In this document: in pieces, positions 8,339 through 17,446 of the stretch
Position numbering within the stretch: position 1 is the first letter of the stretch
How the letters are laid out: each line of letters begins with the position of its first letter
Origin: Sphingomonadales bacterium
Lineage (GTDB): Bacteria > Pseudomonadota > Alphaproteobacteria > Sphingomonadales > Sphingomonadaceae
Length of the DNA: 64,000 nt
Reading direction: 5' to 3'
NCBI GenBank assembly: GCA_027490095.1
Contig: JAIXYT010000039.1
Span: 1 to 64,000 of the forward strand
Made by a program: the position numbers and the translations under genes
The notes under the pieces: model-generated
Database searches by the model: none
The model's input: only the letters and a program-made list of their open reading frames with translations
What the model was told of the DNA's origin: nothing

Positions 8339-10567
8339 TCAGAAGCGGTACCGGGCTTGCAATGTGATCGACCGGCGCGGATCCGGCATGTGCACCCGGT
8401 CCACCAATGGGTTGGTCCCGGCCTGGAAGGTCTGGAAGATGATGCCCGAGGTCCGCTCATCGAACAGGTTCCGGATCAGGATCGCAGCCTCCCAGCGCCG
8501 GTCGGTATCGGTAAGCCCCGTCCGAATGTCGGTCTTCGAAAAGGCCGGCTGCACTTCCAGCGGGTGCAGGATGTCCTGGAAGTTCACGTCGGACCGGAAG
8601 GTGGTCGTCCAGTTCCCGATGAACCGCAACCGGTCGTTCAACGGCACGTCAATGTCGGCAAAGACATTGCCCGACCATTCCGGAGCATTCTGCAAGCGGT
8701 CGCCTTCCCGGTCCTCCGAGCAGTTGGGCACCAGCTCGTTCGGAAAGGTGCAGGGTCCGTTCGGATAGTCGGTGTAACGCGAATCGAGATAGGCGATCGC
8801 GCCGCCGACACGCAGCCAATCCGTCGGCCGCGCCCCGCCCTCCAGCTCGACGCCCCGCACCCTGGCACCCGCTGCGTTGGTGGTGATGAAGATCGCCTGC
8901 TCGGTGTCGATGGACGATTTCTGCAGGTTCGCATAATCCGTCTGGAACAGGGCAATGTTCAGGAACCCGCCGAAGCTCGGGAAGCTGAACTTGCCGCCCA
9001 CCTCCCAGGCCTCAGCCTGCTCGGGATCCAGCACGAAGTCGCGCACCAGCGTCGCCGTTTCCGAAAAAGCGCCGCCCTTCGACCCTTCGGCAAAAGTCAC
9101 ATAAAGGTTCGCCTGCCGGCTTGGAGACCAGATCAGACTGACGTTGGGCGACCAGTCATTCTCGGTCAGCGAGCCGTTCAGGGGCACGCGCGGCCCCTGG
9201 ATCGGCGGCGGCGGCGTGAACGGCGGAAAGATGCGCGCCGGCGGCTGGGTGAAGTTGAACCCCGACGTCCCGCCTTCCTTCTTGATCCGCGTCCAGCGCA
9301 GCCCCGCCGTCACCTTCAGCTGCTCGATCGGGGACCAGTTGAACTGGCCGAACAGTGCGACAACGTCCGTATCCTGCACGAAATCCCGCGTGTTGCGAAC
9401 GTCGAAGCTGCTGCCGCGAACAAACGGCGGGGTCGGTGCCGGCGGCCTGACAAGGCTCAGCCGTGCGATATCGGACGACGATGTCTCGGCATAGCCGCCA
9501 ACGATGTAATCGAACTTCTCACCAACCGGAGACGTCAGCCGAACTTCCTGCGACCACTGGTTGAACACCTCGGAGTTGCCGGTCACAAGCCGCGATGGCT
9601 GCTTTGCCTGGATGTTGAAGCCCTGGTCGTAGGTATACCAGCTGTAGCCCGTGATCGACGTCAGCGTGTGGGTTCCGATGCCGAAATCCATCTGCACTGT
9701 CCCGTTGAACACATTGGACCTGTCGCCGATCGGCAGCCGGTCATCCAGCGTGTCCACCGTGTAGTCCGGCTTGCCGCCGTCGGGCACGAACTCGAAGCCC
9801 TGCCCTACGATGTCTGCCCAGCCATATTCGGCTTTGGCAAACAGCTTGAAGTTGGGCGAAGGCTCCCACTCCATGGAGGCACGGGCCAGCACATCCTGAC
9901 GATCGGGCTCCGTACGATCCAGGGCGATGTTGTCGATCCACCCGTTCTGATACCCGTAACGGGCAGCGAAGCGCATCCTGAGCGTGTCGGTGACGGGCCC
10001 GCCGGCCGCCACCTGCAGGCTCGGTGAACTGCGCACTGTCTCATAGTCTGCGAAGGCGTAGCCTTCGAACGTGTCGGTCGGCCGCCGTGTTGTCACGCTG
10101 ATCGCACCAGCCGAGGTGTTGCGCCCGAACAGCGCGCCCTGGGGACCGCGCAGCACCTCGATCCGCTCTACATCGAAGAAGGGGCCCATGAACTGCCGGT
10201 TGCGGCCGCCGTAGATGCCATCGACAAACAGCGAGACCGACTGCTCGAAACTCAGTGTATTGCCCGATGTCCCGATCCCACGAATGAAGATCGAGGCGTT
10301 GGCCGGCGTGTCGGCAATGAACAGGTTGGGCACGCGCGACTGCATGTCCATGAAGGTGGAAATGCCGGCCGCCTCGAGCTGGTCGCCCGACTGAACGGTG
10401 ATGGAGATGGGAACGTCCTGGAGCCGCTCCTCGCGCTTCTGGGCGGTCACCAGGATCTCGTCGCCGGTCTCGGGCGCGGTCGCTTCCGCCAGAGCAGGCG
10501 TTGCGAACAGCGCAAGCGCAGGCAGCACGCCGGCACACGAGTGGCGCAGATTGGCCGAGAACACCAT
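8339..10567 (-). CDS. TonB-dependent outer membrane receptor
   Basis: 742 residues. Signal peptide MVFSANLRHSCAGVLPALALFATPALAEA, a TonB-box-like EILVTAQKREERLQDVPISITV, a plug domain with SIFIRGIGTSG, SLFVDGIYGGRN and DVERIEVLRGPQGALFGRNTSAGAISVTTRRP, then a beta barrel ending in SITLQARYRF with terminal Phe. The start at 10565-10567 has AAGGAGGGACAAGGGG upstream. This is the iron-siderophore-like type that sphingomonads use in large numbers for aromatic or complex substrates. Its place in the catabolic island suggests that it imports the pathway substrate. It is divergent from the NmrA gene across 215 bp in which no further gene was seen. Confidence 0.92.
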   Translation of the reverse strand: MVFSANLRHSCAGVLPALALFATPALAEATAPETGDEILVTAQKREERLQDVPISITVQSGDQLEAAGISTFMDMQSRVPNLFIADTPANASIFIRGIGTSGNTLSFEQSVSLFVDGIYGGRNRQFMGPFFDVERIEVLRGPQGALFGRNTSAGAISVTTRRPTDTFEGYAFADYETVRSSPSLQVAAGGPVTDTLRMRFAARYGYQNGWIDNIALDRTEPDRQDVLARASMEWEPSPNFKLFAKAEYGWADIVGQGFEFVPDGGKPDYTVDTLDDRLPIGDRSNVFNGTVQMDFGIGTHTLTSITGYSWYTYDQGFNIQAKQPSRLVTGNSEVFNQWSQEVRLTSPVGEKFDYIVGGYAETSSSDIARLSLVRPPAPTPPFVRGSSFDVRNTRDFVQDTDVVALFGQFNWSPIEQLKVTAGLRWTRIKKEGGTSGFNFTQPPARIFPPFTPPPPIQGPRVPLNGSLTENDWSPNVSLIWSPSRQANLYVTFAEGSKGGAFSETATLVRDFVLDPEQAEAWEVGGKFSFPSFGGFLNIALFQTDYANLQKSSIDTEQAIFITTNAAGARVRGVELEGGARPTDWLRVGGAIAYLDSRYTDYPNGPCTFPNELVPNCSEDREGDRLQNAPEWSGNVFADIDVPLNDRLRFIGNWTTTFRSDVNFQDILHPLEVQPAFSKTDIRTGLTDTDRRWEAAILIRNLFDERTSGIIFQTFQAGTNPLVDRVHMPDPRRSITLQARYRF

Positions 10568-10782
10568 CCCCTTGTCCCTCCTTGATGGCGGAAATCTTGT
10601 GACAGGACGGTGCGGGCCGCGACCGAGTGCCGCTAGACGCCAATAGGGACAGGCCTCATGAAATTTCGTTGGGGGGTCCGCCAAGGGGCCAAATCCGGAA
10701 GTTTTGGCGTCGATAAGCCTTGCTATGGTGCGCACGGCCCCCGTTCGCGCCATGGAGCATCCCGAAGGAGACGAGGCCGGCC

Positions 10783-11697
10783 ATGATCGTCGTCACAGGC
10801 CCGAACGGAAATGTCGGAACCGAGCTCGTGCGCATGTTGCTCGGCGACGGCACTCTGCCGTTCCGCATCGCCGCCAACACCCCTTCCAAGATCGAGGCCC
10901 TCTACGGCCCCGACGCCCCGAAGACGCGCTTCAGCTTCAGCGACAGGTCCACTTGGGGCCCCACGCTCGAAGGCGTTACCACCCTGTTCCTGCTGTTCCC
11001 CCTGCCCCACCCCCGCACGGCCCGCACCTGGATGCTGCCCTTCATCGAAGCCGCGAAGGCAGCCGGCGCAAGGCACATCATCTATCTCTCGGTGCCCACG
11101 GCGGGCGACACGAAGCTGGTGCCGCACTACACCGTCGAGCGCGCGATCGAGGCATCGGGCCTGCCCTACACCTTCCTGCGCGCAGCCTTCTTCAGCCAGA
11201 ACCTCTGCCGCGACATCACCACCCACGCTGTCGACATCGCGAAGGACAACGAGATCGTCGTGCCGGCGGGCCGCGGCCGCACCTGCTTCGTCGACAGCCG
11301 CGACGTCGCCGAGGTGGCCGTCCAGGTGATGCGCAACCCCGCCCCCCACGCCGGCAAGGCCTATGTGCTGACCGGCACGGAGCTGCTGGACTATCACCAG
11401 GTCGCCGCCATCTTCACCCAGGTCCTCGGCCGGCCCATCGCCTACAACGAACCCTCGTTCCTGCGCTTCTGGCGCACCGTCGGGCCGCGCGTCACCTGGG
11501 ACACGCTGCTGTTCATGACCGGGGTCTACTGGATTGCCCGCCGCGGCGCGAACGAGATGATGACGCCGACACTCGGCGAACTGCTGGGGCGCAACCCCCG
11601 AACCATGCGGGAATTCGTCACCGACTACCAGGACCGCTTTACCGGAGAAGCGGCCCACCATTGGACCAAGGTCCAGACACCCGGAGCAAGGCTATGA
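10783..11697 (+). CDS. NmrA-like NAD(P)H-binding protein
   Basis: 304 residues with a Rossmann start MIVVTGPNGNVGTELVRMLL and the atypical-SDR pattern of NmrA/azoreductase-like proteins (HIIYLSVPTAGDTKLVPHYTVERAIEASGLPYTFLRAAFFSQNL, RTCFVDSRDVAEVAVQVM). No classical YxxxK catalytic pair is evident. The ATG at 10783 has GAAGGAG about 12 bases upstream. Its stop overlaps the start of the cytochrome b561 gene, so the two are co-translated. The role is unclear: a redox sensor or an NAD(P)H-dependent reductase linked to the membrane cytochrome. The same pairing outside this genome was not checked. Confidence 0.8.
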   Translation: MIVVTGPNGNVGTELVRMLLGDGTLPFRIAANTPSKIEALYGPDAPKTRFSFSDRSTWGPTLEGVTTLFLLFPLPHPRTARTWMLPFIEAAKAAGARHIIYLSVPTAGDTKLVPHYTVERAIEASGLPYTFLRAAFFSQNLCRDITTHAVDIAKDNEIVVPAGRGRTCFVDSRDVAEVAVQVMRNPAPHAGKAYVLTGTELLDYHQVAAIFTQVLGRPIAYNEPSFLRFWRTVGPRVTWDTLLFMTGVYWIARRGANEMMTPTLGELLGRNPRTMREFVTDYQDRFTGEAAHHWTKVQTPGARL

Positions 11698-12245
11698 CCA
11701 CTGGCGTCCGCACCAGTCCGAACGTGACGCGCTACCACCCGCTGCTTGTCAGCCTGCACTGGATCATCGCGCTGATGGCGGCCGCCAGCCTTGTCGGCGG
11801 GTTGCTGGTGCTCCAGGCAACGCCCAACAGCGATCCGATGAAGCCCATCTACCTCAGGGGGCACATGGCCGGCGGGCTGGTGCTCGGCGTGCTGATGGTG
11901 CTCCGCCTGCTCACCCGCCTGCGCACGGCCCGGCCCCAGGCTGCCGGCACGCCGCGGCTGCACCGCGCCTCGCAGGTCGCGCACTGGGCGCTCTATCTCG
12001 TGATGTTCGCAATGGTGTTCACAGGCATCGGCATGGCCGCGCTCGGCGGTCTCTGGCCGATCCTGTCGGGCGGCGCAGTCGTGCTTCCCGAAACATTCGC
12101 CCTGCTCCCGCCCCATGCCGGGCACGAACTGTTCGCGCGCGTGCTGATCGGGCTGATCGCCGTCCATCTGCTCGCCGCCCTGTGGCACGCAGGCACCGGC
12201 AAGAGCGTCTGGGGCCGCATGTGGTTCGGCAACCGCTTCGGCTGA
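11694..12245 (+). CDS. Cytochrome b561 family membrane protein
   Basis: 183 residues with four hydrophobic segments: LLVSLHWIIALMAAASLVGGLLV, MAGGLVLGVLMVLRLLTRL, VAHWALYLVMFAMVFTGIGMAAL and LIGLIAVHLLAALWHAG. Candidate haem-binding His residues occur in SLHW, RGHMAGG, VAHW and AVHLLAALWH, as expected for the bacterial CybB family, which oxidises quinol or passes electrons in the inner membrane. The ATG overlaps the NmrA stop (ATGA, 11694-11697). It may accept electrons from the co-encoded NAD(P)H-binding protein; that link is inferred from coupling only. Confidence 0.88.
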   Translation: MTTGVRTSPNVTRYHPLLVSLHWIIALMAAASLVGGLLVLQATPNSDPMKPIYLRGHMAGGLVLGVLMVLRLLTRLRTARPQAAGTPRLHRASQVAHWALYLVMFAMVFTGIGMAALGGLWPILSGGAVVLPETFALLPPHAGHELFARVLIGLIAVHLLAALWHAGTGKSVWGRMWFGNRFG

Positions 12246-12261
12246 CCGGCCAGGCCAGGGC

Positions 12262-12573
12262 TCAGAAGAACACGTCGTCCTTGTTGTAGACGAAATAGGC
12301 AACCATCGTCTTGGTCCGGCGGATGCCGGGAATCGCCGACAGCTTGTCGTTGATCAGTTCGCCCACATCTTCGCGCGTGTCGATCACGATCCTGACCAGC
12401 AGGTCCCACGAACCAGAGATGGACGACACCTCGCGCACATAGGGCACATCGCGCAGGATGCTGCGGCCGACATCGTAGGTCTTGCCCAGATCCACGCGCA
12501 CGAAAACGAAGAAGGTCTGGTTGTTCACTGCCGGTGTCGAGGCCGGGCTGCTGGGGGCTTGGGCGTCAGGCAT
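12262..12573 (-). CDS. Stand-alone Lrp/AsnC ligand-binding (RAM) domain protein
   Basis: 103 residues: a Pro/Ala-rich N-terminus followed by QTFFVFVRVDLGKTYDVGRSILRDVPYVREVSSISGSWDLLVRIVIDTREDVGELINDKLSAIPGIRRTKTMVAYFVY, which is the alpha-beta sandwich of Lrp/AsnC C-terminal domains (AsnC_trans_reg). No helix-turn-helix is present, so it cannot bind DNA alone; such proteins bind small ligands or partner with full-length Lrp members. It starts 9 bp after the oxidase stop and is the last gene of the minus operon 15376-12262. A role as amino-acid or hydroxyacid sensor is a guess. Confidence 0.8.
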   Translation of the reverse strand: MPDAQAPSSPASTPAVNNQTFFVFVRVDLGKTYDVGRSILRDVPYVREVSSISGSWDLLVRIVIDTREDVGELINDKLSAIPGIRRTKTMVAYFVYNKDDVFF

Positions 12574-12581
12574 GGACCTTC

Positions 12582-14006
12582 CTAATGCCCCGGCGCCTGC
12601 GATGAAAGGGGGACCGTCTTGCCGGGATTGAGGATGTCGAGCGGGTCCAGCGCCCGCTTCAAGCTCGCCATCACGGCCAGCGCGCCGGCGCCATGTTCGG
12701 TTTCCATGGTCGACAGCTTGTGCAGGCCGATCCCGTGCTCGCCGGTCGCCGTTCCGCCCATTCGGATCGCGATGTCGGCAATCCGGGCCGACAAGGCTTC
12801 GGCCCGCGCCCGCTCCTCATGCGAGGCGGGGTCGAACAGCAACAGCATGTGAAAATTCCCGTCGCCCACATGGCCCACGATCGGCGCGATCAGGCCAGCC
12901 GCCTCCGCTTCGGCGCGCGCTTCGGCGATCGCATCGGCCAGCCGGGAAATCGGGACACAGGCATCGGTTGCAAAGGCCTCGGCGCCGGGGCGCAATGCCT
13001 TGGCCGCAAACCAGGCGCTGTGCCGGGCCTTCCACAGCCGGTTGCGGTCCTCGGTCAGGGTCGCGAACGTCAATGTCCCACCGCCGAACTCGGATGCGAC
13101 GGCGCGAAACGCCTCGGCCTGCTCGGCAACGCCAGCGGCAGAGCCATGGAACTCAAGGAACAGCGTGGGCTTCACCTCGAAGCCCTCGAGCTTCGAATAG
13201 CGGATGCAGGCGTCCATCTGCAGCGGGTCCAGAAGCTCGATCCGCGCGACCGGCAGGCCCATCTGCATGGTCAGCATCACGGCCCCCACGGCCTCCTCCA
13301 GCCGCTCGAATTGCACCACCGCGCTGGCGATCTGCTCGGGAATGCCGAACACCCGCAAGGACAGCTCGGTGATGATGCCGAGCGTCCCCTCGGAGCCGAC
13401 GAAAAGTCGCGTCAGGTCATAACCCGCAGCCGACTTCCGCGCCCGCGTGCCGGTCCGGATCACTTCGCCGGCGGCCGTCACCACAGTCAGACCCAGCGTC
13501 ACCTCGCGCATGGTGCCATAGCGCACCGCGTTCGTGCCGCTGGCGCGGGTCGCGGCCATCCCGCCCAAGGTCGCATTCGCACCCGGATCCAGCGGGAAGA
13601 ACAGGCCCTGCGCGCGCAGCTCGGCATTCAGCGCCTCGCGGGTCACGCCCGCCTCGACCCGGACATCGAGGTCGGCTGCATTCACCTCCAGCACCCGGTT
13701 CATGCCCGTCAGGTCCAGGCTCAGCCCGCCGCGAACTGCGCAGAGCTGGCCCTCCAGGCTGGTCCCGGCGCCATGGGCGATCACCGGAAAGCGGTGCGCC
13801 GCGCAGATCGCCACGGCATCGGCGACATCCCCGGTGCCGGTCGCGAACAGCACAGCGTCGGGAAGGCTTCCGCCCGCCATGCCCTCCTGCGCGCCATGCT
13901 GCTGCCGGATCGCCTGGCCACTTTGCAGGGCGGCACCGAAGCGCGCTCGAAGCGCCGCAACGGCGGCCTCGGCGTCAGTCGTCCGATGGGCCGGCAAGGT
14001 CGCCAT
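12582..14006 (-). CDS. FAD-linked oxidase, D-lactate/D-2-hydroxyacid dehydrogenase type
   Basis: 474 residues. The PCMH-type FAD domain shows FPVIAHGAGTSLEGQLCAVRGG and DPGANATLGGMAATRASGTNAVRYGTMRE; the C-terminal FAD-oxidase domain ends IAIRMGGTATGEHGIGLHKLSTMETEHG and ALDPLDILNPGKTVPL. HVGDGNFH probably supplies metal and substrate ligands. Members oxidise D-lactate, D-2-hydroxyglutarate or glycolate and reduce quinone or cytochrome c. ATG 14004-14006 overlaps the upstream gene's TGA (TGATG). Coupling to the uncharacterised protein upstream suggests that its substrate is that protein's product. The exact hydroxyacid cannot be told. Confidence 0.88.
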   Translation of the reverse strand: MATLPAHRTTDAEAAVAALRARFGAALQSGQAIRQQHGAQEGMAGGSLPDAVLFATGTGDVADAVAICAAHRFPVIAHGAGTSLEGQLCAVRGGLSLDLTGMNRVLEVNAADLDVRVEAGVTREALNAELRAQGLFFPLDPGANATLGGMAATRASGTNAVRYGTMREVTLGLTVVTAAGEVIRTGTRARKSAAGYDLTRLFVGSEGTLGIITELSLRVFGIPEQIASAVVQFERLEEAVGAVMLTMQMGLPVARIELLDPLQMDACIRYSKLEGFEVKPTLFLEFHGSAAGVAEQAEAFRAVASEFGGGTLTFATLTEDRNRLWKARHSAWFAAKALRPGAEAFATDACVPISRLADAIAEARAEAEAAGLIAPIVGHVGDGNFHMLLLFDPASHEERARAEALSARIADIAIRMGGTATGEHGIGLHKLSTMETEHGAGALAVMASLKRALDPLDILNPGKTVPLSSQAPGH

Positions 14007-15376
14007 CAGCGCGCCCCGGCCGGGTCCACCAGCTCGGCATAGCGGCGGGGATCGAGCTTGCGCAGAACACCGTCGATGCCGGGCTTGTTGAAACCCTTGT
14101 AGCCGTCGTTGCGCTCGATATTCTCCAGGTGAGTGATGATCGCCCCGTCCCGGCGGATTCGCTCGGCCTCCTCCGGTGGCAGATGCCCCTCGGCCTCCAG
14201 CCGGTCCACCCGATCGGGGTCGACCGGCGCCCAGTCGCCGTGGGTCAGCTCCTGATAGAGGTGCGGCATGTCGGAAAAGGGCGCCATCGTCCCGAAGCCA
14301 AGGCTCGCCAGCTGCGCCCGCAGCGTCTTCTGGTCGTAGAAGCAGGCGACATGGTTCAGCCCCTGCTCCAGGATGCTCTCGCCATGCAGCGCGCACAGGA
14401 TCCCAGCGCGGCGGTGCCGCTCCAGCTTGGGCAGCACTTCATGCGCAAAATCCAGGTCCACCTCGTGCGGGGCAAGGTCGACATCGGCGAAGATGGTGGA
14501 CCCGATAGCCGGCTGCTCCAGAACCTGGCTCCCCCACCCGGCCATGTCGCCGGCGTACAGCATCTCGCGAAGCTCGTAGCCCAGCTTTTCCAGGATACGG
14601 ATGGTGTGGCGGTAATGCGCCCGGCTGCTGTCATACGTGTGGTGGTCGATGTTGGCCCAGCCTACGCCCAGGGCATCCTGCCGCGCCTTCTGCACCCGGC
14701 CAGCCGCACAGCGCAGCTGCCAGTAATCCCGCTCCGCCATCAGCCACAGGGCACAGGCGCGGTGCGGGCCAAGTGCCGCCACCGCCGAATCCACCAGAGC
14801 CTCGGTATGGGCAAGGCCCTGTTCCACCGTGTCGAACTGGCGACGGCGGGCCCGGAAACGCTGCAGCACGATGCCGGCTTCCCGGCGCTCGGCGGCGTCA
14901 TCAGCGTCGGGCCGGAACGCGGCCGAGCCGTTGCGCTCGATCACGCCCACGCCCGCCCCCTGTCCCGGGAAGGCAAGCGCACGCCGCAGCGAAGCCAGCC
15001 GCTCCCCCTCGATGCGCGCCGAAAGCCCATTGGCGGAAAGGAATTGCTCCACCGATTCAACGCGCAGCCAGAAAATGTCGGAATCACCGCGCACATGGGG
15101 CGGGAACAGGCCCGTCCCGTTGCGCCAGACGCCAGGCTCCGCCTGGGCCCAGCCCGCCGCCTCCAGCTCGGCCACGCGGCTCTCCGACGCGAAGCTCACA
15201 TGGTCGACAAGGTCGCGCAGCCGGATGGCCGTGCCCTCCATCAACCGGCCGGCAAAGGCAGCCGCCTCGGTGTTGCGGGCAAGCCCTTCGGCCAGCCAGT
15301 TGCGAAGTGCGGCCTCGGCATCGGGCTGGGGCGTCCAGCTGCGGTCACGATAGGCCATATGCGCTTGCGCCATCAT
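14006..15376 (-). CDS. Uncharacterised protein, possible two-part VOC-like metalloenzyme
   Basis: 456 residues, family not recognised. Two segments look like repeated units beginning with a possible metal His: RLRDLVDHVSFASESRVAELEAAG (about residue 57) and ANIDHHTYDSSRAHYRHTIRILEKLGYELREMLYAG (middle), with a third similar stretch LNHVACFYDQKTLRAQLASLGF later. This pattern resembles vicinal-oxygen-chelate modules. A comparison with 2-oxoadipate dioxygenase HglS gave no convincing match. The start is the ATG at 15374-15376, with AAGGAG five bases upstream. It is translationally coupled to the D-2-hydroxyacid oxidase, so it may produce or consume a hydroxyacid. The function is open. Confidence 0.75.
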   Translation of the reverse strand: MMAQAHMAYRDRSWTPQPDAEAALRNWLAEGLARNTEAAAFAGRLMEGTAIRLRDLVDHVSFASESRVAELEAAGWAQAEPGVWRNGTGLFPPHVRGDSDIFWLRVESVEQFLSANGLSARIEGERLASLRRALAFPGQGAGVGVIERNGSAAFRPDADDAAERREAGIVLQRFRARRRQFDTVEQGLAHTEALVDSAVAALGPHRACALWLMAERDYWQLRCAAGRVQKARQDALGVGWANIDHHTYDSSRAHYRHTIRILEKLGYELREMLYAGDMAGWGSQVLEQPAIGSTIFADVDLAPHEVDLDFAHEVLPKLERHRRAGILCALHGESILEQGLNHVACFYDQKTLRAQLASLGFGTMAPFSDMPHLYQELTHGDWAPVDPDRVDRLEAEGHLPPEEAERIRRDGAIITHLENIERNDGYKGFNKPGIDGVLRKLDPRRYAELVDPAGAR

Positions 15377-15497
15377 GCATTCTCCTTGGACCCTTGCCTC
15401 TACAACGATCGGGCCGCGTTTGGGCATGCGGCCATCGGCCCGGGCCATCCCTTTTTTGCATGACCCGGCGCATCCCCGATACGGCTATCGAACCGAC

Positions 15498-16253
15498 ATG
15501 ACAGCCGGCATCGATACCCGACTTGCTGCCTGGGGCGCCACACTGGCCGAGGCCCGCCTGGGCGGCCGCACCGTGGCCGACCCGCCTTGCGCAATCCTGC
15601 TGGAGCAGGGCTACCTGCTGGCAGCCCGCACACAGGCTGGCCTCGGAACACCGGCCGGCTGGAAGATCGGGGCAACCAGCGCCGGCGCAATGGACTTCCT
15701 CAAGGTCTCCGAACCGATCGCCGGCCGGCTGTTCGCCGAACGCCTCTGGTTCGACGGCGACACCGCAGACCTGTCGGGCGACAGGCCGGCCGAAGCAGAG
15801 CCCGAGATCGCCTTCCGCCTTGCCCAGGCGCTGAAGGCCGGCGACGACCCTCTGGCTGCAATCGCCGAGGCGCGGGCAGCCGCCGAAATCGTCCGCCCCT
15901 CCCATCCCCGCGCCTTCGAGCTGGGCGCGGGTTTCATCGTCGCCGACAATGCCGCAGGGCTGGGCGCCCTTATCGGTCCTGCCATCCCCCTGGGCCTGCT
16001 GGCCGCACCCGACAGGCTCACCGTGACGCTCCGGGTGGAGGGCGGCGCAAGCAGCGAGGGCCGCGCCGATGCCGTGCTCGGAAACCCGCTGGCCTCGCTC
16101 GCGTGGCTCGCCGGCACGGTCGGCATCATTCCAGCCGGCTCCTGGGTGCTCAGCGGCGCCATGGCACGCGCCGTCCCGCTGGTGCGCGGCCCCGGCAGCG
16201 GGCGCCTGCTGCTCGACGCCGGACCGCATGGCCAGGCGTCGCTCACCTTCTGA
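15498..16253 (+). CDS. 2-keto-4-pentenoate hydratase / oxalocrotonate decarboxylase family
   Basis: 251 residues with the family pattern GTPAGWKIGATSAGAMDFLKVSEPIAGRLF, AEPEIAFRLAQAL (metal-binding Glu cluster) and GNPLASLAWLAG. Relatives hydrate 2-hydroxypenta-2,4-dienoate or decarboxylate oxalocrotonate after meta-cleavage of aromatic rings. It opens the plus-strand ring-cleavage operon and is divergent from the unrecognised gene at 14006-15376 across 121 bp. 140 bp separate it from the NicX-like gene; that gap shows no gene. If the downstream enzyme yields a maleamate-type product, this hydratase would serve a later or parallel step, so its substrate stays open. Confidence 0.85.
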   Translation: MTAGIDTRLAAWGATLAEARLGGRTVADPPCAILLEQGYLLAARTQAGLGTPAGWKIGATSAGAMDFLKVSEPIAGRLFAERLWFDGDTADLSGDRPAEAEPEIAFRLAQALKAGDDPLAAIAEARAAAEIVRPSHPRAFELGAGFIVADNAAGLGALIGPAIPLGLLAAPDRLTVTLRVEGGASSEGRADAVLGNPLASLAWLAGTVGIIPAGSWVLSGAMARAVPLVRGPGSGRLLLDAGPHGQASLTF

Positions 16254-16393
16254 GCGCAATCTTTTAGTTATGGCGGTTGGCAGGCTTTTGAATGGCGTGC
16301 CTTCCGGCGCGCCTGCATCACTCGGCAAAAGGGACGGTCCGAACCGCCCTGTGCAAGAAGGATGGGCAAGTCGCCCGATGCAAGGACAACAGG

Positions 16394-17440
16394 ATGCTGG
16401 TGGACCGGATCGAAGCCAGGTGGATCGACACCTTCGAAGCGGCCTTTCGCCTGTGCGAGGTGGCGGCCGGCGACGAAGTGGTGATCCTGTCGGAAAGCCA
16501 GAGCCGGGCGATCAACATCCACCTGGCAGAGCTTGCACTGCTCAGGCTCGGCGCCCGGGCCTTTCACCTGGTCATGCCCACCCCGCCTCTCTCCGCCCCG
16601 GTCCCGGTCCGCTCCACCGGATCGTCCAACGCCCTGCAGAACGTCCGGTCCGCCCTTGCGGCGCTGAAGGCCGCGAAGCTGGTCGTCGACCTGACGGTCG
16701 AAGGGCTGATGCACGCAGACGAAACGCCTGAGATCCTGGGCGCGGGCAGTCGGATCCTCTACATCTCCAACGAACACCCCGAAGCACTCGAGCGCATGGC
16801 GCCCGACCCTGCCATCATCCCGCGCGTGCTGAAGGGCCGCGCCATGATGCAGGCCGCGAAGGCCATGCACGTCACCAGCGCAGCCGGCACCGACCTGCGC
16901 GTCGGCCTCGAAGGTGCGCGGATCGGCGGAAATCTCGGCGCCGCCATCAACCCCGGCACGCTTGCCACCTGGCCCGGTGGCATCTGCTCCTGCTTCCCCG
17001 CACGCGGCACCGTCACCGGCACGCTGGTGCTGGACGCGGGCGACATCAACATCACCTTCAAGCGCTATCTCGAAAAACCCATCCGCCTGATTATCGAAAA
17101 GGACTATGTGACGGCCGTGGAAGGCGAGGGCACCGACGCGGATCTGATGCGGGCCTATTTCGACGCCTGGAACGACCCCGAAGCCTATGGCACCAGCCAT
17201 GTGGGCTGGGGCATGAACCATGGAGCCCGCTGGGAGTCGCTGATGCTTTACGACAAGGGCGATGTGAACGGCATCGAATGCCGTGCCTTCGCCGGCAACT
17301 TCCTCTTCTCCACCGGCGCCAACCCCTTCGCAGACCGGCACACGCTCGGCCACTTCGACCTGCCGGTGCGCAACTGCACCATCACGCTCGATGGCACACC
17401 GGTGGTGATCGAGGGCAAGCTCGTTCCGGACCTCGCCTGA
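16394..17440 (+). CDS. NicX-like 2,5-dihydroxypyridine 5,6-dioxygenase family protein
   Basis: 348 residues against 350 for Pseudomonas putida NicX, which opens 2,5-dihydroxypyridine to N-formylmaleamate with Fe(II). Published NicX iron ligands His265, His318 and Asp320 correspond here to His269 (YGTSHVGWG), His320 and Asp322 (GHFDLPVRNC). Other shared stretches are GTLVLDAGDI, FNDPE-like WNDPEAYG, and RAFAGNFLFSTGAN. The ATG at 16394 is chosen because AAGGA lies seven bases upstream and the length then matches NicX; an upstream ATG (16292) adds an unrelated Arg/Lys-rich stretch. Some relatives are annotated M29-type aminopeptidases. The neighbouring NicD-like hydrolase favours a dioxygenase acting on an N-heterocycle or aminophenol-like ring. 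Confidence 0.82.
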   Translation: MLVDRIEARWIDTFEAAFRLCEVAAGDEVVILSESQSRAINIHLAELALLRLGARAFHLVMPTPPLSAPVPVRSTGSSNALQNVRSALAALKAAKLVVDLTVEGLMHADETPEILGAGSRILYISNEHPEALERMAPDPAIIPRVLKGRAMMQAAKAMHVTSAAGTDLRVGLEGARIGGNLGAAINPGTLATWPGGICSCFPARGTVTGTLVLDAGDINITFKRYLEKPIRLIIEKDYVTAVEGEGTDADLMRAYFDAWNDPEAYGTSHVGWGMNHGARWESLMLYDKGDVNGIECRAFAGNFLFSTGANPFADRHTLGHFDLPVRNCTITLDGTPVVIEGKLVPDLA

Positions 17441-17446
17441 CCTCCC

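Noticed and set aside
14006-15376. 2-oxoadipate dioxygenase HglS (DUF1338) identity
   Set aside because: Tempting because of the coupled D-2-hydroxyacid oxidase, but the remembered HglS motifs do not align with this protein.
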